Under the pieces are notes generated by a model. That model was not told where the DNA came from. It saw only the letters and a program-made list of their open reading frames with translations, and did no database searches. A DNA stretch of 64,000 nucleotides from Chiua virens (taxonomy: Eukaryota; Basidiomycota; Agaricomycetes; Boletales; Boletaceae): the NCBI GenBank assembly GCA_019787685.1, contig JAHNUO010000018.1, positions 1 through 64,000 of the forward strand. Direction: 5' to 3'. Shown here piece after piece: positions 1 through 11,270 of the stretch. The first letter of the stretch is position 1. Every line of letters starts with the position of its first letter. The position numbers and the translations under genes are program-made.

Positions 1-46
1 AGATTTGGGGGTCTGTTAGGTATTAGGAGTCCCATGGTACACATTA

Positions 47-75
47 GCGCAACTTCAGGACCACAGGAGTTGCGC
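47..75. repeat. short hairpin repeat
   Basis: GCGCAACT (47-54) and AGTTGCGC (68-75) form an 8-bp perfect stem around a 13-nt loop. It is one of several hairpins with a GCGCAA/CACGCA-type stem in the first 4 kb and probably belongs to a small non-autonomous repeat. No gene is convincing between 1 and about 610. Confidence 0.6.
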
Positions 76-372
76 ATAAGATTCAACTGTTATGTTTATG
101 TTTATTTAGCATGCAATTTCATTGGCACAGTAACTGCACAGTTTCAATGGTCCTATGTTTATACATTAGCGCATTGTTAGTGGTAGAGCAGTGGATGAGA
201 ACCATTGACATTATCAGTTATTCAGTATGGTTGGTTAATATTTATTCACAATTTGTGCGCAACTTTGGTACATGTATAGTTGTGCAAATTTATTGGTGTG
301 AAAATATTATACATATCTATTGGACTATGTATGATAAATTTGTATTTGATGTATGTTCATTTAGATTTAGTC

Positions 373-409
373 ATCCGCGCAACTATCATTTCAGCAAAGT
401 TGCGCGGAT
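373..409. repeat. 12-bp perfect hairpin repeat
   Basis: ATCCGCGCAACT (373-384) and AGTTGCGCGGAT (398-409) are perfect inverted copies around a 13-nt loop. The hairpin is followed by GATTTGGGGGTATG and, at about 441-451, by AACCCTAACCC. A similar hairpin plus AACCCTAACCC arrangement recurs at 3735-3815, so the two may be ends or internal modules of one repeat family. Confidence 0.65.
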
Positions 410-566
410 TTGGGGGTATGTTTGATACCATAACCCATCTTGAACCCTAACCCAATTACAAAAATCTGTTTAAATATAGTCATCTGTTATGATCTCATTC
501 TTTTTGCAATGTCAAATGTGATCTTATGGACCATTTAGATAGGGGTATTTCCATATTTAGATGGAT

Positions 567-587
567 TAGGGTTACAATGTAACCCTA
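567..587. repeat. TAGGGTTACA palindrome
   Basis: A 21-nt palindrome has 10-bp arms (TAGGGTTACA / TGTAACCCTA) around one central base. Together with AACCCTAACCC at about 441-451 and TTTAAATA/TATTTAGA-type sequence on each side, positions 441-600 form a weak larger inverted repeat, as expected for a small MITE. The telomere-like AACCCT units are too few to call a telomeric tract. Confidence 0.5.
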
Positions 588-903
588 GGGTGCTAGGGTT
601 GGACAGCAAAAGTGATGCATAACCTAAAGTTCCATTGCGTTCAAGTTGGAAACGTCACGGCAGCACTTTCTGGAGTTAGCAGCTCAGGAGAGGTGAGCAA
701 GGCAAAATGGCGGCGACGAGTACGAGAGTGTCGAAATGCACTTCCCCACCAAGAATTTGCTCACAAAGTTATGGGACCACAACAGCCAGAAGCGTCGTGT
801 TGGGAAAACACATACGTTGTGAACATTCAACGACTGAGGGAGGATAAACGGAATGGGGGGTAAGTGATAATGTACTGGTGCCACAACGCTGAACTGAAAA
901 GTG

Positions 904-3407
904 ATGGACAGATATATATTTGAGGATATTATCAAGCCCCTGACACGACAATGGGCATACCCACCAGTGCAAGAGGTAGTGCGGGGGTGCTTAGTTGAAT
1001 TCCACGAAGGGGTATGTGCATCAGTTTGTACTTATCATCGGACGGCGTGACAGAGATTGCATTGGTTGACAGATCATTCCGAAGATGATACAATGGACAA
1101 CATATCCCATTACTGCGATGCTAGAGATCATCTGGGAGAAGTATGAACCGAAATTGGATGACAGGCCAGAGATTGATCCACAAGTGATCAAAATGACCTC
1201 AATTCTGGAACGATGTCTGAATTATGCCCACACTGGGTCGGCGAAAGTGCTCCCGCGCGGAGTGATGGACGTGTCATGGTTGTCATTGGGGATCATCTTT
1301 GATGGGATGCCCACACTGTCGAAGGACTTTGCATCACATGCAGCACTGGTGGCTGGGAACCTGCAGGTGATCCCTCATGCATGGCCAGTATATCAGGCGA
1401 CGATGCGGCCAATGACATCGTCGAACAGAGTTCAAGTGTACAATTATGGCGATTCACATTTTGAGGTAAGTGGTTTTGCGATTTGTGGTTCAAGATTTTG
1501 CATATCGGATATGAATATCCTGAATATCCATGCAACTATCGGATCACGCATTTCTTGTGTTTTGGGAAATGCATGATTCCCATTATCCATACCACCATCA
1601 AATCACGCATTTTCTATCGTTGACAAAATGCGTGTTTTTAATGATTTGGTTCATCATTGAATCACGCCAATGCACCCTTACTCATGCTTTGATTTTCAAT
1701 GTGATCATGATCTGACTGGCAGTATTAATTCTTAGACATACTATGCTTCATTTACGATCAAGCATGGCATGAAACATTTCCCTGATACCTTGTATCCAGA
1801 AGTCACAGATCTGACAAAGCGAATGGCATGCTTTGCTGCCGAAATTGCACTCAAGGTGTACATCGAAGACGTTAAAGTTCTCATTTCACAGCATGTCACT
1901 GCCAGTGTTCAAACCGAATTAACATCTGATCACCCACAAGCCAGGCGTGTTGCTCAACGTCGCTCAGATGCTCTTGCTCAATGGAAGGAATCCCAACACC
2001 CACTTGCAATGATTCCCCATGTCGTACAAGAACTTCTTCGAACAATCACCCCCCATGCCATTGAAGTTCCTCAGCTACCTATGTCAAATCTCGGAAACCA
2101 GACTCATGCTTTCTTCATCAATTCCATGCTTCAGGTCTGCGCTGCAGATAATGGACGACGAAAGCAACCATTCATTCAGGGTGGAAATGCTGTCGCTGTC
2201 ATGCGCATGGCAGTGCATGAGATCACACAGCTCGCCACTCAATTCCCTGTACACATGGTCTCAAACAGTGATCTCATCTCATCAATATTCATTTATGTGG
2301 CCAAGCAGCTCCGCATTGACTTCGTACCATGGAGTGAAGATCCTACTGGCCTTCGAGGACAGCCATCAACCAGAATCCTACACAACAGGTTTTTGAGCAT
2401 TGGTGGCCATGATGCAAAACATCTGGATGCAAATGCCACTGTGCTCACACCAGGGGAGGCCAATACACAGATCTTTCGCCAATCATCGATGCAGATTGTC
2501 CACACAAATCCTGCTGGCGAGTGGTCCCTCCTCGATGTTGGTCTTGACAAATTTCACATGATGCTTCACAAAACCACCCTTCCAATCGAGTGCGCAACAA
2601 AGTATGTTGGAGCCATGCAAGAAACTGCTATCTTCACAGACACCCTAAATTGGTCACTTTCACAATTCAATCCCACCAGCAGCGTTCACAAAACTGTGCT
2701 CTTTGTTGCGCTGGCTATCACTTGTCTCCTGCCAAATGTGTTTACACAATTTGCGAACAAACCAAACACCAGTGCAACCATTGCCCAACTGGAACACTAC
2801 ATACGCCAGCTCCCCTGCATTACCCTCAGCAGGAAAGGCTTGACTGAGAAACGTCCATTCATTCTCCTTGTGTTCTCAATGTTCACTCTCGTATATGATA
2901 CCTCTGCTCCAATTCTATCCAACACAGAGCAGAAGAAGAAATGGTTTGCAAAGAACTGTAAGTTTCATATCTCCTGCATTTCACGCATTTTTCACTTTCT
3001 GACATTTGCGCGTTTTTTAATCATTGTGTGAATTGGTAGCAATGAAGGGCATTACCCCTTTTTTGCTGTGTTGTTTCCGCCTTGCTCGCCCTACATCCTT
3101 GGGAGCTCTCAAAGCACCTCGGTTAGGCATTGACATTAAACCGTATGAATCAGATGACATCGTGTCCATTTGTGATACTGCCATTGGATACATTCAAGCC
3201 AACAAGGAGTATGGTGCTTTCGATGCTTTACAATATCTTGCAGGTTCCACCATCGTGGAACAGCTTGTCAAAGCAGGCTATCTGAAATCCCATCCTGCTC
3301 TCCCACATGCCTCTGCTTCTTCCTCAAAGCGAACATTAGATGATTTGATGCCACTCTCTGATCACACTTCTGCTGCTACATCATACAAGCACTTCAAATC
3401 TTCCTAG
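904..3407 (+). CDS. Agaricomycete multicopy-family protein of unknown function
   Basis: Four exons join in frame: 904-1011, 1073-1465, 1763-2957 and 3040-3407, giving 687 residues. All introns are GT-AG; the 297-bp second intron is long for this window. The protein has no motif that I can tie to a function. Recognisable family signatures are YAHTGSAKVLPR, MRPMTSSNRVQVYNYGD and the C-terminal LARPTSLGAL. From memory of the family, such proteins occur in many copies in Agaricomycete genomes, often in repeat-rich DNA. Coding-like sequence also lies upstream in another frame (about 690-860), so the true start may be farther 5'. Several hairpin repeats lie inside the introns and just downstream. 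I am confident that it is a gene and cannot say what it does. Confidence 0.6.
1543..1634. repeat. two hairpin repeats inside an intron
   Basis: Hairpin one pairs ATCACGCATTTC (1543-1554) with GAAATGCATGAT (1566-1577), 11 of 12 bases. Hairpin two pairs CACGCATTTT (1604-1613) with AAAATGCGTG (1625-1634), 10 of 10. Both lie in the 297-bp intron of the 904-3407 gene and probably account for its length. Confidence 0.6.
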
Positions 3408-3734
3408 TAATACCACATCAATCAATGGTCACATGCTTCACATATTGTCAGGATTTTCTCCCTATCCTCGCATGTCCATCCTATTTGCTCCTAATGTGGA
3501 ATTATCTACATCCACTTCGTACTTTGATATTTGTTTGCAATGTTATCTAAGATCACAGTGAATCATGCATTTTCATATAATCATATCTTGAGGATATTTG
3601 TCGACTACCTGTGTCAATCTATGTATCTGAATCATGGAATTCCACATTTTCTAATACATCATAAATGCATGTTTCATAATGATTCATTGTCATAGCTTTC
3701 ACGTTCCATATATGCTATGCATGCTCACCCTGCA

Positions 3735-3771
3735 AATCACGCAACTTCCACAATCATGGAATTGCGTGATT
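3735..3771. repeat. 15-bp hairpin repeat followed by AACCCTAACCC
   Basis: AATCACGCAACTTCCA (3735-3750) pairs with TGGAATTGCGTGATT (3757-3771) with one extra base on the left arm. Downstream, AACCCCATCTTAACCCTAACCC and a TTACAAAAA run parallel the order seen at 420-465. The stretch 3408-3734 shows only AT-rich sequence with further CATGCATTT-like pieces, and I see no convincing gene in 3772-4400. Confidence 0.6.
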
Positions 3772-4484
3772 CTTTGATTTGGATGGTATTTAACCCCATC
3801 TTAACCCTAACCCATTTACAAAAAAGTCTTATAATAATTTGGGTTGATCCGACATGGCCAAGGCCATCTGGCAAGCATGTTTGGGACAAAGATTCTAGTT
3901 GGTCCAATGCCATGGATGGAGGGTTCTTTGTGCCAGAGGGAAGATGCATTGATGACCTTGCATCTCCACACAATCAGTTCATCAATACCAGCAAATGCAA
4001 GATAGATGAGTAAACCAGTGAGTGTGCTGGGTGGAATAAGAGTTGATGTTTCTGTGATAGGCCAGGTAGATTTCAATTGAATGCTGCTGGCCTTACACTT
4101 CCTACCATCTCAATTTATTTATTGGATTTCATTTTAAGGTCCGGAAAGTGGGGAGAATGTGCCAGTGAAAACACAGCAAGTGTCTCTACACACCCATATT
4201 CCAGCTCAGGGAAGGTTGATAACTTCAAGATGATTCAGGTCTGCAAAGTTTGGGCATTGACTCAAGTTAGGCAATGCCATTCACTCAGGATGCTGTGGGT
4301 CAATGTTCCTGGGCCACTGAAGTCACAGCATGGCAACTATTCGGGAGCTGTGATCCAGGCCATTTTTGAACTTCGCTAGACACAATGACGTAACTCACAA
4401 CTCGGACGCAACGCACTGCTACAGGGTCATTTCCTATTTTGGTTCAGCCCTTGGTGAGAAAAAAGTCACAAGTTGCCATTAGTT

Positions 4485-4724
4485 TGTCGCAACTTTTTTG
4501 CGGAGATGAGAATAGATTACCATATATTACCATAAGATCGTACCGCATTATAATGCCTTGTGGTGCAAATTTGAGGAAATTAGATAATTTTTTACATTGA
4601 AATGCCATCATAATGGACTTATAATGAGCCTTGTAATGCTAAAACGGGGTTGGCAGGATATTTAAGGCAGTCGTAAGGAGTCGTAAGCCGACGGCATTAA
4701 CATGGTGGAAAAAAAGTTGCGACA
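4485..4724. repeat. MITE-like sequence with 15-bp inverted repeats
   Basis: TGTCGCAACTTTTTT (4485-4499) and its exact reverse complement (4710-4724) bracket about 210 bp of AT-rich, ATAATG-rich sequence. No transposase remains. A target-site duplication could not be identified, so the true ends may lie further out. Confidence 0.4.
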
Positions 4725-4789
4725 TTTCGCACACTGCTGTAAGGTAACTCGTGAATTTACTGATGTCCGTCGCGACTTTACAACACTCA

Positions 4790-5358
4790 CGATCCGCAAT
4801 GTAATTCCTCGTTAGACAAGGTATACAGTACTATATCCTAGCCTAGCGTTTTTGTAAATAAAAGTGTCCATGTTTTGTCTCACGAGTTCCGACAAATTTA
4901 TTTGGCGCAAGTGCCGGTGGATGACTGTAGATGATGGGGATGGGGGTGGGTGGACGAGCGGGATATGCTCGGGAATGGTGGGGTCAGAATCATCGCGAGT
5001 ATGGAGGATGACGAAGTCAGGAAGTCTTGGAGCCCGGTATTCAGCCGAGGTTGGATCGGGGGGCAATTTACCTGCATAACAAAGGAGCTTCGTACAGGTT
5101 CCACGTCAGAGTGTAATGGTAGCCTAGGGAACGTTCAGCGGGGCAAGCACGAAGCCCCAGCCACACACATTCGGTCACCTCCGGGGGAATCCTCGAGCCC
5201 CAATCGCAAGCTCTCGCACACTCTCACAGGAACAATACCGAAGTGCGACTTTCTCTGATTTTGCTTTCCGCAGAGATATGAAAACCGCTGTAAAAACTAA
5301 ATTGTGAACTCGAAGGATATTCAATTGCGTATGAACTAGGCTGTACTTTGTTCCACTG
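4790..5358. other. region with no confident gene
   Basis: This stretch precedes the 3' end of the MFS gene. A minus-strand frame (4812-5066, 84 residues, ending in GYSTVYLV) has protein-like composition, and a usable splice donor lies after TTATGCAG near 5070. No family is recognisable. It may be the last exon of a small gene or chance. Confidence 0.25.
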
Positions 5359-7506
5359 CTAATTGTGGGCTGTTCTATCCCTGAGTTTGTGCCTGTCTCT
5401 AATTCCAGCCCACCAGCTCAGCCCGAGAGATATGATGCATGCAACAAGTGTCACTTGTAAGCTCCCCATGTAGCACGCTTTCCCATCAAAACATTGATGT
5501 TCCGAGGGTAGCTCGCGTGATACCAAGATGTCCGACAACCCAGACCATGTTCGCAACGCTAATGAAGAATTTGCGTCCTTTGCTGGCACATGGGTATCCA
5601 GATTATAGCCGAACATCAAGGAGAAAAGGTTACCCCCCATAACTGGAGAGAAAGAGACGTAGCCCCAATTCTCAGAGAAGTGCGCTGGTGTAGAGAATGT
5701 GATGAGACCAGGTAACACTACCCCAAAAAATAAAAATAACCCACCGAGTCCGAACCAATCGATCATGATGGCTGGGAGGCTCCCGAACAAAGATCCGTAC
5801 GCAAGCCCCAATAGAAGAGTCGCTATCCACAATGTCTTGACGGAGGAGACAGCAATCGCGGTGGCTTGAGAGACGATAAAAAGTGACGAGACGATGCACA
5901 GACAATAGGTACGCGGAAGGTGAAGGCGATTGTGTGTGAAATCAGAAATCAAGCCTGGAATAATGCGTTGGGATTAGAATGTGTCAAACACATGTAAGAG
6001 GCAGAGACACCACCAATTAGAATGCGGCCCGCGAAGTTTCCCAAGCTTAGGACTGATACCTGAGCAGCTTGCCATTTGGAGGCCTCGATATCATCGTAAA
6101 CTGGATGCGTTTTAGCGTAAAGTGCCTGTGAGATAGAACCGACGTTATTGATATCTATCGAGGAACATGAGCAAGAACGCCATTAACGAGCTCAAATGGA
6201 CTGACACATGAGACCAGTGCCACTACCTGTGAGATAAAAGTAAGTTTAAGCCTCAACTCCCGGAGAAACATCGGACAGTCACGCACATATGGCCATAATT
6301 ATGAAGACAAGGTAAAAGTCTGAGGTGAGCCAAAGTCGTTTGCCGTGAATATTCGGCAACACATCTTCATCTCCTGTATTTCTTTCGTGATTTAGAGCCA
6401 TCGCAGTGTTCGACTCGACACCGGAGGGTGGAATAGAATCCTGGTGTACCTTCGTTCCCCGCTGATGTGATAAAAGGGGTGCGGAGTCTGTTTCGGCCTC
6501 AGCATTCACTTCTTGACCTAATCCCACCTGCGGTTCCGCGACAACGATGACAGCGTCGTCACTTAGGACCGGATCGTATCCCTCATTTGTGGCTCTGTCC
6601 CACGGCGGTAGAGGCACAGGCTTCACGATCAACAATCCAATAAGCATCGGGAATGCTGTTCCGATAGCGAGAATTAGTAGGAAGGCAGATGTATTCCCGG
6701 GGTAGAATGTATGTGCGAGCAGCGAGAACCAGAATGCCGAAAGCCCGAAACCCGACATAACGAGACTCGTAGTAGTACCACGCTATAACATACCAGGTAA
6801 GTGTTCAGCATACATAAAGAGAAACACAAGGGGCGCGTACAGCAGCAGGCGGGAAACTCTTTGCAGTCGTGTTGATAGCGGCACCAAGTCCCGCATTACC
6901 CCCCATGCCTGTTAAAAAGCCGCATGCAACGAGTAATGTAAAGTGAAGCGCTGAAACAGTTGCGCCATTTCCTATGCCATCATCGTACATTTGTTTAATG
7001 CCGAAGTAGCCAACGAGGAGACAGATGGAAGCGCCAATAAGCGGAATTCGCGGGCCCTTGCGATCGACGATACGGCCCCAGGCAGGGCCAGAGGTATATA
7101 CACCCACTGTGAGCTGATCAGACGACAACCAGATAAAATGTTTGGACCCATACTGTTTCCCGCGAGACCGATGATGTTAAGTTGCGTGTGTGATACTCGA
7201 AGACGAGCACCGAGCTGAGGGGCATAAGCTGGTAAAGACATTATTGATTAGGATCATAAAAGTTTGGTGAAATGGACGACAACGCACCAGAATATATCTT
7301 TAAAGCAAGAATGTCTGTCAGTATTTTGATTCTGCGCTTTCAAACCCATCACCCACGTAGTTCGTTCCAGAACTCAACGCGACAAGGACGGATCCAGCGA
7401 GTGTAGCAATGCGGAACACGGTGAGCATTTTTTCGGCCTTGTTTCGATTCGCAAACTCCATTGTGCGAGATCTACGCGGTGGTTGACCTAGCCGTGGAAA
7501 GGGCAC
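5359..7506 (-). CDS. MCH1-like: MFS transporter, Mch1/nodulin-like family
   Basis: This is an integral-membrane transporter of the major facilitator superfamily. Seven minus-strand exons fit: 7353-7506, 7154-7228, 6841-7106, 6287-6782, 6206-6226 (21 nt), 6014-6154 and 5359-5954. Family signatures include LSSGTNYV, AYAPQLGARL, GPAWGRIVDRKGPRIPL (cytoplasmic MFS loop), SGFGLSAFWFSLLAHT, GTGLMYINNVGSI and LISDFTHNRLHLPR. A long acidic cytoplasmic loop separates the two six-helix halves. Yeast Mch1 is a monocarboxylate-permease-like protein whose substrate is uncertain, so substrate is not claimed here. The junction of exons 1 and 2 reads NYVAYAPQ, two residues shorter than I expect for the family. 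The start could also be one of two downstream methionines. Confidence 0.85.
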
Positions 7507-7948
7507 GAAATTGTTGAGCGTCGAAGTGAGACCCGGTTTTATTCGGACGCGGGACGGAGATAAGTGTATGACAAATCGGGGGTTAGTCTATTTCCAGCTC
7601 ACGGATCCGATGATTTGCCACGTGGAGCTTCATGCCAACAGTAGAACACGTGATTCAATGCATGACCATTGACCCGTAGACAATCGAGATTGTTTCGCGG
7701 GCTACATTTGTTCTTTCCCAATCAACTTTTGCACAGTTTTTGTCACATTCGTCTTCTTATTCGTCTATTTCATTGTTTTTGTCGCCAAAGGCACCTGCTA
7801 AGATGTGACATATATCGACGGCATTGGTATACTATCGTTCGTGACCTTGTGCAATCGAAAACGAATTCCACTTTCAAAATGCACGCGGAAGACAGCAGAT
7901 AATAAGTCATGAACAAGAATACGAAAGAAAATAAGACACGATGATGAA

Positions 7949-10900
7949 TTAGTATCGACGACCTCGGCCTCCTCCGGGCCCTTGGTAAGGTCCATAATCT
8001 GGCGGGGGACGCCCACCTAGAAAAGTAAGTCAGGTCACCGCACGTCTAAAAAGAATAGCAACATACGTGGCGGAGGCGGTGGAGGCGGCGGGCTCGGTCG
8101 CCGCGTGGCACTCGGGATTACAGCATTTCGGAACAGCATCATAAGATCATCGGTCCTGAATATGGGTCCTATAGAAACGAAATGACAAAATCACCCATGG
8201 CGAGTCAGATTTCCTTTTGAAGTAGCCGAACAATAGAAAAGCGAGGGTGGACTCACCATCAAAGGACGTTGGATTTGGCAATTGACCGACAAACCACGAG
8301 AGGACAGTAGGTAACGTAGTTGATTTGTCATCGGGCTCTCGGTCTCTCTTTATCGGATGAGACTCCCTATCTCGATCCTTCTCCCACGCTGCTGGGCTAC
8401 CAAAGCGCTTTCTTGGCCCGTCAGAAAACCTATCACGATCTCTGTCGCGAGGGGGAGACATTGGCCTCGGACGCTTCGCTGGTGGGGCAAACTCTGGTTT
8501 GACAGACTCTTCGCGACGTTTCAGTTCAGGCGAGGGCTGCCTCTTTGAAGACGGCTGGGACGGCTGCATGTGTGCAGCGGATGATATTGACAACAAGGAA
8601 TCTGTACGCTTCTCAAGAGACGAGGTGGAAGACGAGGTTCCGACAGGCTGACGACCTGCCATAGCAAAACCAAGGTCTCTCGCCGCAATAGCATCTGTAC
8701 CAAGATACGTGTGTCGCTGTGCAAAGCGCTTGATTGGGGGATCTCACGGACAGGTCGATTAGCTCCGTCGGCTTGGCCAAAGCTATGCCAACTCACCTGT
8801 TGGGTAAACTTCGGCGATACGCTTCTCAAGCTTCTGTGCAGCTTCGAGATCGCCAAATTGATATTCATAACGTGCCCACCTTTCCCAAAGCGGCCGAGCG
8901 CGCTCAGCGGAAAATGTCGGGATAACGCGCTCAAACAATGCGCGGGCATCTGGAACATATGCACAATCAGGTTGATTATAAGCGAGCAGTATCGGGACCA
9001 CCCACTGTTGTCGTCGTTAACGGATATCAAGAAGCCAAGATATCTCAACACAAATTCAATCTCGTCACCGAAACTTTCCAGACCTTTCTCGAAGATACGG
9101 GATGCAACTCCCATCCCGCCATCTTTGTTGCAGTGGTACTCCATCAGCGCTGCAGTACTTATTAACTCTACAATCAATTACACCTTCCACTCGGACATAC
9201 CTGCAGCTTCGTAGACCTCCCAAGGCGTCCAGCGATCCTTTCGGGCTTTGGCGAATATTGCTCGAAATGTCTTGAGATCATGCGCACGACGAGCATATCG
9301 AATATACATGATCCAAACAAGTCCATACTCTGTCCGACGTTCTTGTAGCTCCTTTGATTTAGGCGGTTTCTCCTCAGAAGCCTGAGTGGCGAAAGATGAG
9401 TTGGTCGACACCGTCCCCGCCTCTGTGAGCCCCGTCACCGATGTACTAGTCATATTCGAAGCTCCCACAGGCGCAATGCGACCAGACGCATCAGACGAGA
9501 ACGATGAATTCACTGAATTCACTCGACTCTCAAGCTCTTCGAGTTCGGCACGAAGGGAATCAAGAAGCTTGTCGAATGTCGTGTTCACTTCGCCATACTC
9601 CTTGCGGCCTTCCTGTGCTTCGGCATACGCGAAATGCAGCAAGAAGCTTGTAGGGTTTGCTTCCATACCAGTTTTGAGGATGTTCGACGCTTCCTCCTGC
9701 TTACCGATACTCGTGTTCCACACGGATGCCATATACCTGTGGGTCGGATGAGCTATTGGGAAACGATATGTCAAATCAAATATAACTTGCCATATTTCGC
9801 TGTAATATCGCATGCGGATGACGGCTTTACGATAAACTCCCTGTATACGGGAGATCAGTGTTGCTTTGTCTTTTTCCTCGAACTCAAGTGGATTGCTCTC
9901 TTCCCATTTCAGATAGGTCTTCCAAGAACCCACAAGAGCCCTTTCAGCTGCGTTGAATGTTGGAGCCGGAGGTAGGTATATCGGTGGTCGCGATGTCGAC
10001 GACGCTGGAGGTGGCGGAAACAAAGGCCCAAGGTGCCTCTGCAACTGACGAAGCACAGTCCGTGCTTGCATGTACGACGGGGATAAATCAGTCATGAACT
10101 TTTTCGCCTATCAGACGGTGAATGGGATGGTGAGGGTGAGAACCGATCATAGATCATACCGTGATTTTGTTCAACGAGTTCTCGAATGCCTCAAGCTCAG
10201 ACCAGAGTTTTTCGACGTTTTCAAGGGGAATCTGCACGGCTCGATGGTAGACCTTACGAAGAGCATCCATCTTTTGTTGCTCCTCCCAGGTCGTTGATGT
10301 CTAGTATATGCGTAAGCAGAGCTCGAGAAATGTAAGAATAGACGTACCTCTCCTGCCTTGAGGAACTGAATATAGTCGCTCCATATTTCACCACTATCCT
10401 TGTCTTGACCGATACGATTGAGAGCGAATTCGTAGGCCCTGCTAACTGCTTCCCGACTGGCTGGGGACGTATTCACTCGCCTAAAGAGAATCTTCAATGT
10501 GCCGTTCATCCTCGGATTTTGATCACATCCTTACTGACCTGACATAGGTGAGATAAAACTTCCACAGATCGACTAGGGGTGACGTTCTCAAGAATCTCTT
10601 GAACAATTCCTCAGCATACTGGAATAAACCGGGGCTCAAGAAGTGGTTGAGATAGGCAATTTGGGCAGAGGACTTGGATCAGACTTGCGTCAGACCGCAC
10701 TATTTGAAGGTCGTAAAAAGACATCATACCGTGTTTGGATACACTTCAAGGAGGGCTTCATATGTTTGTTTTATTTGTTCGAGATCGCCTGAATTTTCGG
10801 CGATGTCGACAAGCTTGTTCCAGCCTTCTGGGTCTTGCGGATGTCCGCGCAGTTTCTCGCGCAATGCATCCCATTCAGAAGGTGGCTCTTGCAGAGAATC

Positions 10901-11101
10901 CCGAGGCGTCTCTGGCTGAACAGGGTCAAGTCCGTGGCCGTTTTGAGGAGCAGTCGAGATGGACTTTGAATTGAGCGCGTTGAGGGCATTCAAAATTTCC
11001 TCGGTCGGCTGGGTCTTATCACCATTTGGGTTGTAGACGTCTTGGGATGTGGCTTCCGTAGGAGTCCCATTGTCGATTTGTATGTCTTGCTGGTCAGACA
11101 T
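7949..11101 (-). CDS. RNA14: mRNA 3'-end-processing protein Rna14 (CstF-77 homologue)
   Basis: Rna14 is the scaffold subunit of cleavage factor IA, needed in the nucleus for cleavage and polyadenylation of pre-mRNA. The ORF is split by many short introns. It contains HAT repeats (for example [46 protein letters not shown]), a Pro/Arg/Asp-rich linker ([20 protein letters not shown]) and the conserved C-terminal segment LPNPTSFDG followed by [18 protein letters not shown], which in CstF-77/Rna14 lies next to the Rna15/CstF-64-binding region. The protein ends in a Pro/Gly-rich tail ([19 protein letters not shown]). I chose the ATG at 11101, which gives [12 protein letters not shown]; an in-frame upstream ATG at 11173 exists. 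It is divergent from the ENGase gene, with 169 bp between start codons. Confidence 0.93.
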
Positions 11102-11270
11102 TGCCAACAAGTGGAACCGTCGAAAAAACGTTTCAAAGGGAAGGCGGAAGTCGTTAAACTTGCAACCCGACAAACATTTCCCACGCTCCTTGACCAGCGA
11201 TCATCCGCATCCACAACACGCAACTACTTAGCATATTCCGTAGTTCTTGCCGTAGTTCTCAAACTGCACT

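Noticed and set aside
441..451. Telomere (AACCCTAACCC)
   Set aside because: Fewer than two full repeats, also found at about 3805; normal interior genes follow, so it is not a chromosome end.
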